A DNA stretch of 64,000 nt from Aphrocallistes beatrix (GCA_963281255.1 OY725493.1:4123857-4187856), one strand, 5' to 3'; positions 35,119 to 45,682 are shown, counted from the first letter of the stretch. Notes: generated by a model from the letters alone, not told the origin. Made by a program: numbers and translations.

Positions 35119-35683
35119 TACAGGGTGGTCCATAAGTAGTGACCTAATTTTCGTTTGCAATAACTTCTGTTCTGGTGGTCAGATTCTAATGGACCACACT
35201 TACTTTTTTTAGCTGAGCCCTGGGAGATTTGATCTGTTTTATCCTGAATATTAGCAGGATATATGATGGAAAGATACCCAAGAGAAAAAGAACCAAGATA
35301 ATTTCCTGATACTCTATGAAAACAGAAAAGCATTACAATACTCAACGAGCCTACAAAAGAAATTATGGTAGTAAATCTGCTTCTGCTGCCAGAACGATAA
35401 ACAAAATGGTTCAGAACTTTGAGCAGCATGGAACTGCTGCAGGAAAGACCAGAATTGGAGCTCAAAAGACTGCTAGGTCCTTAGAAAAACATCAAACATG
35501 CATAAAACCATCAGAAATCGGGGAGGCAGGATCGAGCACATCATAAATGACTAGACCCCTATTGAGGATGGATTCTATACCTGGTGTATAATATTTAATA
35601 CTTTTTACCAATTAACTTGCCGTTGTTCTTTTTGAAATTTATAGCAAATCAAAATTAGGTCACTACTTATGGACCACCCTGTA
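35119..35683. mobile_element. mariner-derived internally deleted element
   Basis: The termini TACAGGGTGGTCCATAAGTA and its complement ending at 35683 form inverted repeats of about 33 bp with TA edges. Inside, 35316-35546 encodes SARTINKMVQNFEQHGTA, a helix-turn-helix of the mariner transposase N-terminus, before the frame is lost. The DDE domain is deleted. Confidence 0.85.
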
Positions 35684-36284
35684 TATAAAAACCGATTGTG
35701 TCTATGCTCATAACAGTTTTAAAAAGTTCTTTCTAATTAAAATGAATTATATTTTAACAATCAGCACTATCAATTTAGCTTCTTGATTATAGGTGTCGGA
35801 CGCGGTCCGCCGATCTCGGTCCCAACTTAAATTGAAATTTTTAAAATCTAACTCCATACCAATGTTATATCGAATTAGATAATATATTTACTAGAATTTA
35901 ATTATTACACTGCTGTATATTCGTGTATGGATCTATTTGCGTACGGATACTATAAACGAAAATTTGTTGGAATTTTGAAATTTAATAATATCAATTATCT
36001 GATATCTAACTGTTGATTTGATTACTTCACAATATGGAATGTGGATCTAATATCATTTTTGTGGTTACTTATTCACTTCCAACTTTTGACAATTTAGGTG
36101 GTGTTTCAAATTTCATAAATATTAATTAATATGGATACTATATCAAACTGGTCAAAAACACAATTTCCATTCGTTCTGATCATTAACAAAAAGAAACCCA
36201 TAATATGATTAACTGATAGATCATGTTGAACCTTTCAGCAATCTTATAATAATATCCTAAGTAAATAACACAAAATATATATTT
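35684..36284. other. unassigned intergenic stretch
   Basis: AT-rich sequence with no recognised genes or element ends. Confidence 0.4.
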
Positions 36285-36857
36285 TTATTTATTATATTTT
36301 TCATCTGAAGGCGCAAGTTGGTACACTCTTCCAATTTTAATAATGTTCAGCGGATTAATTGTTGTGATCATATGTTGCATTGGAACCCAGCATACATCCT
36401 GCGTGATTGGCTAATGGAAGTTCCCTGATGTTATTTTCGGATGCATAAATGAAACTAGAACATCTTCATTTTCAAATGAAAATTCCCTGAAGTTTCCAAT
36501 CCTCAGATCAGTTTCATACTTGCAGAGTATAAACTGTCCAGGAATTAACTCGTCCAGAAGAGAATTGTTGGCGACAGGTATTGAATTCGAAACGTTGATG
36601 ATAATTTCATCTGTACATTCGTCTCCAGTTACTCTTTCCATTTTGAGTGTTCCATCAAAATTTAGAATGAAGTAATAGTGACCATGAATTCCCGAAATTT
36701 TGGAGGAATTGCAGAATCGTTTTTCAAGAAACATTAAGTTCAATGCAACATAATATTTTAATAAATTAAACAATTTTATTCCTGTTATGTTCATTGTACA
36801 CCATTCAAAGAGTTGCTGAGGAGTTAGAACTGACCAGATATTGTCACTCTTAAACAT
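36285..36857 (-). pseudogene. Unknown protein, frame interrupted by one TAG
   Basis: From Met at 36857 a 148-codon frame runs to a TAG at 36411-36413. The same frame continues for 41 codons to a TAA at 36285-36287 that overlaps an AATAAA. The part before the stop has IPGQFILCKYETD and DVLVSFMHPK. The part after reads DVCWVPMQHMITTINPLN and IGRVYQLAPS, which looks like a continuation of the same small domain and not random sequence. Just upstream the frame gives GDCKAGCGKCMF, a Cys cluster preceded by a stop. The order recalls C-terminal domains of uncharacterised mobile-element proteins, but the family was not identified. Stop-codon readthrough or a sequencing error are alternatives. Confidence 0.5.
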
Positions 36858-37541
36858 GCATTTGCCGCATCCCGCTTTACAGTCCCCCTATCCCATCACA
36901 TGCGTTTTTTTCCATGAGAAGTTGCAAAAAATGCCATTTAGCTTCGATTCAGAAATTCTCCTGGTGATATACAAGATTAACCATGTTTTTAAGTTTTTTT
37001 ATTGTGATGCTGCCTCGTCTGAGTATAAAGTTTAAGTACGCGGAGTCAAGTACTTAATTGCTTCTTTTATAAATGAATGAACTGCAATTGGATCATGTTT
37101 AAAACAGTGACTGATGGGGAATCTGTAATAGGTCCGACTGGAATAAGTCCTAACTTCCCTTAATGGAATATGTCGGAGTGGAATAAGTCCGACCAAATTC
37201 CACTTCATCGAGTTCAGAAGGCCTCGGTTCAAGTTAAGAGAGCCGGGCTATTCGCAGCAGCCCAGTGCTCAACTTATTAAGGGAAAGCGGAATAAAGCCG
37301 AATTCTCAAAACTGGAATAAGGCCGAATGATCGATTTGGATGCAGAGGAAGGATGGTGTTTATTTTGTGAAATAAAAGAATGGGGGGCGATTGGAGGAAT
37401 TTTTTGGTTTGTTAGGAACCAGGGGAGATTCTATGGGTTTTTGGTGCGAAATGTTTTCAAAATTCGCCTGTTAAGGCGATTTTTAAGTAAAATGTATATC
37501 TCACTTGTTAGCCACTTCCTTATTCCAGTATTATGTACATA
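36858..37541. other. unassigned; repeated GGAATAAGTCCGA motifs
   Basis: Between about 37125 and 37330 GGAATAAGTCCGAC-like motifs occur several times in direct order, suggesting a decayed repeat. No gene was recognised. Confidence 0.4.
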
Positions 37542-37714
37542 CAAGCGCGCTTCGCTTGCTTGCGCTGCGCGGCTGGCGGACACTGTGTCCGCCGGAGGCG
37601 CCAGAAAATATGTTATGACTGCTTAATTTGGTGATTTTTCGTGCGAGATCGATTATAACAGTAGGACAGTCATATTTAGAGACGTTATCTCCCTAATAAT
37701 TAATCAATGTGACC
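37542..37714. mobile_element. Scrambled Helitron end
   Basis: It opens as a minus-strand 3' end (CAAGCGCGCTTCGCTTGCTT through the GGACAC hairpin and GGAGGCGCC). It then switches near 37600 to plus-orientation sequence (GGTGATTTTTCGTGCGA, TTATCTCCCTAATAATTAAT, GTGACC). The inversion suggests a local rearrangement or a collapsed palindrome. Confidence 0.6.
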
Positions 37715-37974
37715 TGATTCATGAATGCATATAATTTCACAACTAAAAAACTTTTTAAAAGTGTTTTAATGACTGTGTGAGCCGGAGCGGTCATAGGAAT
37801 TTTCCAAGCCCGGGGTGATGCGGGCCAAAGAAAAAAAAAGTCAGTCGACAACTGTGAGTGTAGCTCCATTGGGTGACTCGTAGACACGAAATGTCATAAC
37901 GAATGCCAAATAGTAATAATGGAGATCTCTTTGCTTAATTTTAGTATTGCAATAATTGCATTATAGGCATATTT

Positions 37975-38400
37975 TTTTCCATCTCAACCAATCATATTTC
38001 AAGTTTAGAGACTAATTTTGATTTTACATGCATGGAGTTAGGTCGCATCCCTATTGGTCAATAAAATCAGTGCCAACTGAAATTAAAACCCTGCAATTTC
38101 ATTGACCAGCAGAGTTTCGTTTTATAGATATTTTTTTAATTTCAGCCAACCAAATTTCAAGTTTAGAGTGTGGTTCTAGCTTGATTATGTGCATTGAGTT
38201 GTCTTCCATATTAACCAATTATATTAAATTCTACTTTTAAATTAAAACCCTGAAATTTCATTGGTCAAAATTTGTAACAATTTGAGTCACGGTGTGAAAA
38301 TATGAACAATCATTAACTTAGGCTAGAGAGTGATTCCAAATTGTATATGTTCATTGAGTTATATATAGTCCAAATTTGTTTGAATTTGGTCCATTAGAAT
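37975..38400 (+). repeat. Diverged tandem repeats of about 160 bp
   Basis: CAACCAATCATATTTCAAGT at about 37985 and CAACCAAATTTCAAGTTTAG at about 38145 start similar units with AGAG, a GATTTTA/GATTATG block and GCAT.GAGTT. A third, weaker unit ends with TTCATTGAGTT at about 38360. No coding signal. Confidence 0.5.
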
Positions 38401-38639
38401 TTCCAGAAGCGAGCAGGCTGACGGACGTATGTACGGACGTTGCACGCCGATCATGACATAAGGCATCTCTTATACTAGGAGCTGCAATTAAAATTTCAGC
38501 CTTCTATCAACTAAAATGCCTGTTATAGTCGAGAAATTTCTAATTATAAAAGAGGTGTGAGCGAGGTAGAAGATACAGGAGTCAGAAATTACAAAATTGG
38601 TTGTGTATGAATGAAAAAATGAGAAAATATACTGTGATA

Positions 38640-39225
38640 GGACAATTATTGTGGTTCCTACATCCGATTTAAGTACATCAGTTTAGGATACTGCCTTCAA
38701 ACGTGATTTTTGAGTTTCTTAAGGCTGTATTTCATTTCTAAGCAAATTTTGATTAAAACTGATCCTTCCATTAAATTCTACATATTAAAAAAAAAACACA
38801 TAAATATTGATTTATTTGTAACATTATGGTTTTAGGCTGGGGAATAAATTGTTTATGAAATGGTATACTACCACTTTTGTCCCATTTCTAGAGGGAGATA
38901 ATTGGGAAAAAATCCACGTAAAGTTGCATAATTACTTTTTATCACAGGTTATTGTACTGAACACCTCCCGTTTACTTCATCACACATATGTTCTTAATTA
39001 TTTGACCTTGTAATGATTTTATTCCACGAATTCAAAAAAATATCACCAAATTCATTTTTAAGCCATTTTCAATGGGGAGATTCCAATTTTTCAACAGTCA
39101 CCTAAACTATGTATATAAATCGAACGTACCAATCACCATAATTGTTATATCACAACAATCCTATATGCAAATCGAAAGCTGATCCCCTGAGCTATACAAT
39201 GGACAAATCGAAAATAGTATATTTT
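38640..39225. repeat. Foldback B, second copy
   Basis: GACAATTATTGTGGTTCCTA at its left and ACCATAATTGTTATATC with GCAAATCGAAAGCTGATCC at its right resemble the inverted arms of the element at 1956-3420. The middle (GTATTTCATTTCTAAGCAAA) also matches. The outer left arm is missing. Confidence 0.65.
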
Positions 39226-39267
39226 CACTAATTTCTGAATACAAATCACGGCTCAGTACTTATGAAA

Positions 39268-39422
39268 TGACCTAAGTATAACAGTAAGTCAGACGCATAC
39301 AAGTAAGTATTTAGAGATATTATCTACCTTACCTATGATTAATCAATCAGTACCCAAATGACGCCTCCGGCGGATGCAAAGTGTCCGCCAGCCGCGCAGC
39401 GCAAGCAAACGAAGCGTGCTTG
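39268..39422 (+). mobile_element. Helitron 3' end, 5'-truncated
   Basis: It begins within the ATAACAGTAAGTCAGACG block and runs through the AGATATTATCTACC, GGACACTTTG-type hairpin and GCGCAAGCAAACGAAGCGTG stem to CTTG followed by T. Confidence 0.75.
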
Positions 39423-39565
39423 TTCGAATAAAAATGACAAGGGTGGGCTGCCCCCCTAGAAAATCTCCAAGAGGGACCGACAAGGTTTAATCCATGTGTA
39501 TATAGCGCGCCTACAGGCGCGTAATTTTAGTTCAGGGAAATCAATTGAGTATATTTAATTGAATA

Positions 39566-40078
39566 TTATTTTTCATCATCGCAAACATCGAAATCAACCA
39601 TAACACTTGTAATATACCACCATTTATTCCAGAATCCTACATCTAGAATCCTGTCATAGAAAGTGAAGGAAGAAGGCATGAGAAAATTAGAGGTGAGCGA
39701 GAAGAGTTGGGTTTTCAAAGGCTTTTTGTCCATATAAGCAACTCTACAAGGTCCCAATGAGATGCTACGGATCATACTTTCATCGAGACTTGATTTCAAA
39801 CGATAAATTTCCTTTTCACTCTTCTTACTCCGAAGACCTGGAGGTAGTAAAGAAATGTCGTTTGTGCATTCTGTGATTGAACAGAAGTATGATTCCTGAT
39901 CAGGACACTTGAATGTTAATATTGATAAAATGAGAACGCAGGAAGAAGCAAAAGAAAATTGATAAGGTCTTTCTATCCAATATTTATTAACATTTTTGAT
40001 AGTTTCTGAATAATCAGAAAAAATATTGGTTACAGATCGAGAATATTGTTTCAAAATTCTTCTGAACATAGACATCAA
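39566..40078 (-). CDS. TIMM29: Mitochondrial import inner membrane translocase subunit Tim29
   Basis: TIM29 is a metazoan subunit of the TIM22 complex, which inserts carrier-type proteins into the mitochondrial inner membrane. The 170-residue product has an N-terminal basic helix (FRRILKQYSRS), a DYSET segment, one hydrophobic stretch at about 41-57 and the strongly family-like block DRILDVGFWNKWW (142-154) with DFDVCDDE (162-169). In the human protein the corresponding block is RVLDVGF..RWW and D.DINDDE. The human protein goes on for about 80 residues beyond this point, while this frame stops at once with DDEK. The start is the first Met; a second Met follows immediately. ATTAAA lies just after the stop. 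No intron is seen unless the missing C-terminus lies in a further exon. Confidence 0.82.
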   Translation of the reverse strand: MMSMFRRILKQYSRSVTNIFSDYSETIKNVNKYWIERPYQFSFASSCVLILSILTFKCPDQESYFCSITECTNDISLLPPGLRSKKSEKEIYRLKSSLDESMIRSISLGPCRVAYMDKKPLKTQLFSLTSNFLMPSSFTFYDRILDVGFWNKWWYITSVMVDFDVCDDEK

Positions 40079-40821
40079 TATTTTAGAAGCTAGTAAATCA
40101 AAACCAATTAAGCATTAATATCTTATTACAACTAATAAAGTAAATCGTAAAGCTTGCGGCATCCAATGCCGAAGTATTAAAGCATTAATGTCGGAATTAC
40201 TATTGCTATTTGTAATAAACTAAAGGAAATAATCGCTGGTATCATAGGTCCCAAATGACCCGCATTTGAAGGTCGAAACCCGCTGACCCGCATTAGGGGG
40301 GTAGCAAAACCCGCATTGTGTCTAGAGTATACTTTTCACGCAAATCTACTGAATCTGAAGGTTTAGAGGGGATATTTTTCAGCTCAGATTATTTAGTAAT
40401 CTCTATAGTTATCATTTGTAAGCAATGACCATTTAATTTGCTTCCGAATAGTCTCAAAGTTCATGAAATAGCATTTAGCAAAACTTTGAAAAGTATGTCC
40501 GGAATTCCCCTAGGAACTCTGATGCGAATAGTTCCTAATATAGGCGTTACGGTCGGGAAAATAAACGTGGTTTCGGAATGATTCCCAGGCTCCCAGAAAC
40601 ATAAACCTGGCGTTTATGGTACCAAGTGACTAGGGTGACTGTCACGAAGAATTTGGTTCGGGGGACCAATTTTAGCCAGCCAAATGTGGTCCCCCCAGCC
40701 AAAATTGGTCCAGGCATAGCCTATGACATATAAGGCTTCACAGTAACTTGCGGATTTTGGACTAGGGATGTGGTAGAAGATGGTTGAACTAATACATGAG
40801 CTGCCTAAAATCATCAACCAC

Positions 40822-40879
40822 GCCTTTCGCGGACACAAAATGTCCCCCAGCCGCGCAGCGCAAGCAAGCGAAGCGCGGC
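40822..40879 (+). mobile_element. Solo Helitron 3' hairpin
   Basis: GCGGACACAAAATGTCCCCC followed by GCCGCGCAGCGCAAGCAAGC and GAAGCGCGG is the Helitron 3' module without body or CTTG. It splits a foldback F fragment: AATCATCAACCACG before it and CGTGGTTGATGATT after it are the two arms of that fragment. Confidence 0.7.
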
Positions 40880-41380
40880 GTATTTATATATGCTGGCAAT
40901 ACATTCCTAAGCTCTATTGTGCGTGGTTGATGATTTTAGTTAAACTTAAAGTTAATGTTTATAGATTTATAAACCCCCCGAATGAATACATTTATACACT
41001 CTAGGAGGCGTGCCATAGGTTCGGGGGACATCTCACCACAGGTCACAGGTCCAAGAGACAAAATTAAGGGGGAACTCCTGGCACTACGACATTTTCACCA
41101 TAAAATAAACACAATAATAGTCACATTCAAAAACTGGGATGCTACAATGCGATGAACACCCGTCACCCATAATCCACGTTTTGATCTCACAATTACAACA
41201 AAACAACAACGAACAAATCTAATACCGTAGTTTTTGCATACATTGGTTATATGTTAATAGTTATCTATAACCATTAGATCAGGGTACTCAGCTAACTGGC
41301 CCAAAACCAGCCTCTCAAATCAATGGCCAGCTATGGCATTGCATGGGTCTTAGATTTACTTATTTTCTATTGTTCTAATA

Positions 41381-41749
41381 CAGTGGCGGGCAACCTTAAT
41401 CCTTAAGTGGGCCATAATTGGGGCCCGCGAGGGGTCTCGTGGGCCCCAAATCTGTCAGTTCTTGTTACGGTCACAGCACCATGGCCATAGCAAGAACTGA
41501 AATTAGAACCTATAGGGAAGCAATGTTACAACTAAAATTATACTTATAAAAGCAAAATAAGTAAAATATATTGAAACATCCTATAATGATTATAGAAAAT
41601 AAATTGATATTCAGCATCAATTCCATACCAAAATTAGGCGGGGCCATTTTGTATTACAATCACTAACACGCGGGCCCCATAATAGAGTGTTTTGGAAGAG
41701 TCGCGGGTCATCAAATTTAGTCTTGAGGGCCCCAGGTTGCCCACCGCTG
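41381..41749. mobile_element. hAT MITE with perfect 8-bp duplication
   Basis: The ends CAGTGGCGGGCAACCTT and AGGTTGCCCACCGCTG are hAT-type inverted termini, flanked on both sides by TTCTAATA (41373-41380, 41750-41757). The interior shares GCGGGCCCC blocks with the fragment at 13630-13821. Confidence 0.92.
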
Positions 41750-41959
41750 TTCTAATAACTATCTATTCCACCAACTTAATTAATCGATAAAAATACGACA
41801 CGGATCAAATCGGCTGCCAACCTGGTTTGCTGGTCCGGGTGGGACCAAATTTAGCTAGGGGGACCAATTTTGGCCTGACATGACCCGCATTGGGCCTACT
41901 CAAACTTGAGACCTATGTGACGTTAACAGTATTCTTTAACGATTATTACGGTGGATATA

Positions 41960-42289
41960 CTTAGGGCATTAGGATCGCGCGATATTTGATCACCCGATCA
42001 CGATCGTGATCTTATTTTGACGATCAATGAGGATTGGCGATCTTTTATTTTTTAATGATCGGATGGAACATCTTTTTTTTAGCCTGATCATTTTTGAAAT
42101 TTGTATTATCTTCTCTCCCGCATCATCATAAACTTATTCTATTTTTTTATGCTGTTACCAATTTGAGTCTTCTTCCAGCACTAAAAGACTATTTCGCATT
42201 CTGATAGATATTCTTGATCTGTGTCAAGTAACAAAAACGAATGGAAAATGATCGAGATCGCGATCGCGATCCTTTTTGAAAAATTGCTC
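41960..42289. repeat. GATC-rich dispersed repeat
   Basis: Contains many GATCGCGATC, CACGATCGTGATC and ATGATCGG motifs and matches 13440-13562 in inverted orientation (GGCATTAGGATCG, then GACGATCAA). Unknown family, no coding capacity. Confidence 0.6.
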
Positions 42290-42500
42290 TTAACCACGCA
42301 GAATAGAGCTTAGGAATGTATTACCAGCATATATAAATATGTATATTGTCAAAGTACGCATATCAATTGCTAAAATTTAAATTAGTAATCACATGATTGC
42401 GCAACAGGTTATTTAGGTTATAACCTATTGTGCAATCATATGATGACAAATTTAAATTTTAGAAACGGATTTGCGTACTTTGGCATTATATTTTTATATG
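42290..42500. repeat. Internally deleted foldback F
   Basis: AGAGCTTAGGAATGTATTAC, ACCAGCATATATAAATAT and ATGATTGCGCAACAGGTTAT are followed at once by the inverted ATAACCTATTGTGCAATCAT and the complementary series. It is the same family as 49837-50904, with most of both arms missing. Confidence 0.75.
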
Positions 42501-43165
42501 CTGATAATCATAGCATGAGTATGAAGTTAGCAGCGAAAATCGAGCACGACATAACAAGTTCTACTTCTGCAACCAGTCACTCGATCGGGATGCCATTTGG
42601 TATATATTAATACTAGCCTAGAATATTTCTGCCATTTCAATGATATCTCAATCTGACCCCTGTATGGCTTCTAGTGACTTGGCAAAAATGACCATTTTCG
42701 CATTATTTATGTAGCGGTTGAAATCGAGCACGACATAATACAATGAATACATTATAGTTCTGCTGCCAATGGACCGATCAGGGTGAAATTCAAACTACGA
42801 TAATACTAGCCTAGGAGGTCTATGTCATTTCGATGGTGTACCAATCTGACTTCTGTATGGCTTCTAGTGACTTAGCAAAAATGAATATTTTTTCACAATA
42901 TTTATGTAGTACCGTAAACTGGGGCGACTTTGGCCCTAAGAGGTGACTTTGTCCCACAATAGCAATTTTAATAAAATATACTCAAACTTAGAAATATTGC
43001 GGTTTAAATACGTTTGGATATATTGAGAGTTTCATTCAACATATTAGCAATGTGATTACATTGATTCATTAATTTGAGTATATTGTATTAAAATTGCTAT
43101 TGTGGGACAAAGTCACCTCTTAGGGCCAAAGTTGCCCCAGTTTACGGTATTTGAAATCGAGTTTC
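42500..43165 (+). repeat. Dispersed repeat G (Helitron empty-site copy)
   Basis: A repeat with ATCGAGCACGACATAA, ACTAGCCTAG and GTATGGCTTCTAGTGACTT motifs, each present twice, so the unit is partly tandem. The inverted counterpart lies at 49501-51955. At 42622-42645 this copy reads TTTCTGCCATTTCAATGATA without interruption, whereas the other copy carries a Helitron exactly between CCA and TTT. A TA-flanked MITE is inserted at 42910-43149. Confidence 0.75.
42910..43149. mobile_element. MITE with about 60-bp inverted repeats
   Basis: TACCGTAAACTGGGGCGACT and the matching GGTGACTTTGTCCCACAATA block are mirrored by the right end, which finishes GCCCCAGTTTACGGTA. Both edges carry TA. In other G copies ATTTATGTAG is directly followed by a GTTTGAAATCGAG-like sequence, so the insertion is clean. 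Confidence 0.85.
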
Positions 43166-43330
43166 TCTTTTTGCTTATGGTTTGCTATTTGGGCTTTCTT
43201 ACAAATAGCTATGATGGTTGTTTTTTTCGTTTCTTCCAGTTTTCTTCAACCAGCCTATTATATTTTCTTTCAACTTTTCTTTCTTTAATCACTCTCTTAC
43301 TTATAGGTAAAAATGCAGAATTAAATGCTT
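43166..43330. other. short unassigned stretch
   Basis: T-rich sequence with no recognised content. Confidence 0.3.
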
Positions 43331-43833
43331 TTATTCTTCCGCAGATTCCTCCACATTTTTTCGGATAAATTCACCTGGTCTTAACTTCGTTACATCTTCT
43401 AAAACATTTCTTTTGACAATCCTCATCCAATTTTCGGCACACTCATTTGTAGATGCAGAGGTTTCGTTAAATAATGCTGGTGGACCAAGAATTAAACCAG
43501 TCCATAACGGATATATTGGCATATAATTGTTATTAGAAATTCTGGGAGATTGGGGAAATAATACACTGTATTGGTTTGAAATGAGTGATCATTATATTTG
43601 TTCTCCAAAGTATCCACTAAAACCTTTCATTTATTAAAGAGCTTTCCAAAAGGAGACTTTTCTTTATGTATCATCTCATCTCCAAGAATATTCGGTATTT
43701 CTTCATTCGATTCATCTAAATATTTATTGTCAGAGGTGATCTCGAATTTATTAACCATTAATATTGCTTTGTCGATTTCAGCAAAATAATGCATACTTCG
43801 GGATATCTCAACTTTGTTAAACCTGATATACAT
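43331..43833 (-). pseudogene. Fragment of an unidentified, probably transposon-encoded protein
   Basis: On the minus strand 43833-43627 encodes KAILMVNKFEITSDNKYLDE and similar. After a stop and shift the frame gives YFPNLPEFL. A further shift leads into MPIYPLWTGLILGPPALFNE and NECAENWMRIVKRNVLEDVT (43522-43331). The PLWTG..TNE..ENWMRIVK..LRPGEFIRK pattern recalls a segment in uncharacterised repeat-encoded proteins of invertebrates, but no named family could be assigned. It is clearly frameshifted. Confidence 0.45.
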
Positions 43834-44025
43834 AACGCGGTAAATATTTTACCCAACTCTTTCAAAATGTGTACAAATTGTTAATCTATCGCATAAATAA
43901 GACTTTCTTCTTAGTACTTTTGTTTGCCATTAGGGAACTTTTTCTTTGAAATTCATGACTGAATCTATGTATAATATGAGCAGAGTAGATGTGAAGTATC
44001 GAATTTATCGAATTCTAAACAGTAT

Positions 44026-44413
44026 TACAGTGGATACACCATATAGGAATATACTATATAAGAATATTTTGGCAGATAATTTAACCTTTCTTAAGAACCT
44101 TATCCGAAGTTCGTATTAACCAAAGAAATTTCAATTGAAAACACATCTTAGAGACCAGATTTTGTATAAATACTTGTTCGTATTATCCGGAAATTAGCAT
44201 TACACGTAACCGTATTCGTACTAAAGAGGTTATATAAGAATATTATTCTTATATAGTATATTATCCCATATAAGAATATATTATTCTTATGGTATAATAT
44301 ACCATATAAAAATAATATTCTTATATGGTATATTATACTATATAAGAATATACACTATATAAGAATAAATTTTCACGGTCCCGACAGTATTCTTATATAG
44401 TGTAACTACTGTA
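44026..44413. mobile_element. Palindromic TA-flanked MITE
   Basis: TACAGTGGATACACCATATA and the complement ending TATATAGTGTAACTACTGTA form inverted ends. The interior repeats ATATAAGAATA in both directions at least eight times (44220-44370). Pogo-type ends and TA flanks suggest a pogo/mariner MITE. Confidence 0.75.
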
Positions 44414-44494
44414 CCACTTCTAACCACTTCCCAACAATTATTTAGGTACATTCCTAAACTCTGACAATTGAATGCATTGCAAATACTGTGCAGC

Positions 44495-45161
44495 CAGCGT
44501 TTGCAATCCCGGACCATGTTTTCCAATCCCGGGATTTGGGATTAGCTTGTTGCTCAATCCCGGGATTGGATTTTTGCCCCAAAAATCTTTCTCATATTTT
44601 AGCAACGTTCAACTGTGCCTTCTACAGGAATACACTTAGGATTCATTGAGTGAATTATCAGGTATTGTTTCCAAATTATCCCGTTTTAACAATCAACTTG
44701 ATGGATCATTTCCAAATGCACATGCAAACCTTTTGACGCTCCTTCATCGCATTTGATAACCTACCGACAGATTCTACACAGTTTCCCACATGTAGGTCGT
44801 TTTAAATGTTTCCAAATCTTAGCACCCTCTAAATCTCAAAAATAACAATTTTCTCTGCTATAAAGCAATGTATTAAATTTGAAGGATTTTTTACGGAATA
44901 CTAATAATCACTGGGTTATTACAGAATATATATACGTATCTGTATATGCATAAAAAATGTTGATTGAGACAGTTATTATTGACTAGTACTATACATAACT
45001 AAAAATTGCATTCAACACGTTCTGTTCAAAGGATTCCAGACAATGCAGAGTGGTTAACATTCATTTCTAGGAGGTTATCAGGGTTCTTGATATAACTATT
45101 CAATCCCGGTTGATAATATATCGGGATCCCGGGATCCGGGATCCTGGGATTGCAAACGCTA
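44495..45161. mobile_element. hAT MITE with perfect 8-bp duplication
   Basis: The ends CAGCGTTTGCAATCCCGG and CCTGGGATTGCAAACGCTA are inverted. TGTGCAGC lies on both sides (44487-44494, 45162-45169). ATCCCGGGAT motifs occur repeatedly near both ends. No coding capacity. Confidence 0.9.
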
Positions 45162-45210
45162 TGTGCAGCATTGGCCAAATAAAGTCAACCTAAATGTGAG
45201 TCGGAGTAAT

Positions 45211-45345
45211 GTTTTTAGTGTGCTTCCTATATTATTATATTGGATCTATGATCCGATATAATAATATATAGCACAGTACCAAAATGAGTGCTGGTGTACG
45301 GCCAGCCGGCCGGCCGTAAGTGGTGCACAGACCAGAGTTTATTAT
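45211..45345 (+). repeat. Dispersed repeat shared with 55795-55925
   Basis: GTTTTTAGTGTGCTTCCTAT, the GATCTATGATCCGATA palindrome, ATGAGTGCTGGTG and GACCAGAGTTT have close counterparts in order at 55795-55925. Family unknown. The block ends near a duplicated ACGTCATCATGATGACACAG motif (45363, 45495). Confidence 0.55.
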
Positions 45346-45566
45346 CTTAATTAATTATGCTTACGTCATCATGATGACACAGCAATAATTATAAATGGCT
45401 AATAGAGTTAAAATGATAAGAAATAGAAATAAACATATGTTGTAGAAAGTGTTCAGTGTAGATGACTATACAAAACTATGCTAATTAATTATGCTGACGT
45501 CATCATGATGACACAGCCAAAATTTACATCCATGATTTTAATCCTACAAACTTTAATTGATGTAAG

Positions 45567-45682
45567 AAAAGCCCCTCGCAGACGGGCTAGAAGTGTGCTT
45601 CCAAATTCCTTGGATGACATGTATTGTGTCACCATCCAAGAAATGTGGAAGCACACTTCTGGCCCGTCTGTGAAGGGCTTTT
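45567..45682. other. Long hairpin, possible small-RNA precursor or foldback
   Basis: The left arm GCAGACGGGCTAGAAGTGTG with CTTCCAAATTCCTTGGATGA pairs with the right arm CATCCAAGAAATGTGGAAGC and ACACTTCTGGCCCGTCTGTG over about 52 bp with few mismatches and a loop of about 10 bases. The transcript of either strand would fold into one stem. A short MITE is an equally good explanation. Confidence 0.6.

Larger units (their letters stand above)
40243..41917. mobile_element. Composite repeat K with nested insertions
   Basis: The ends CATAGGTCCCAAATGACCCG (40243) and the complement ending ACCCGCATTGGGC..TTGAGACCTATG (41917) are inverted repeats. Inside lie a pair of GGGACCAATTTT..GGTCC blocks, fragments of foldback F around 40720-40820 and 40885-40945, a Helitron hairpin end (40822-40879) and a hAT MITE (41381-41749). 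No target duplication was found. The family also occurs at 13829-13869. Confidence 0.6.

Noticed and set aside
44220-44370. Series of ATATAAGAATA repeats as a CRISPR-like array
   Set aside because: The units are short, in both directions and without spacers of even length. They lie within a palindromic MITE.
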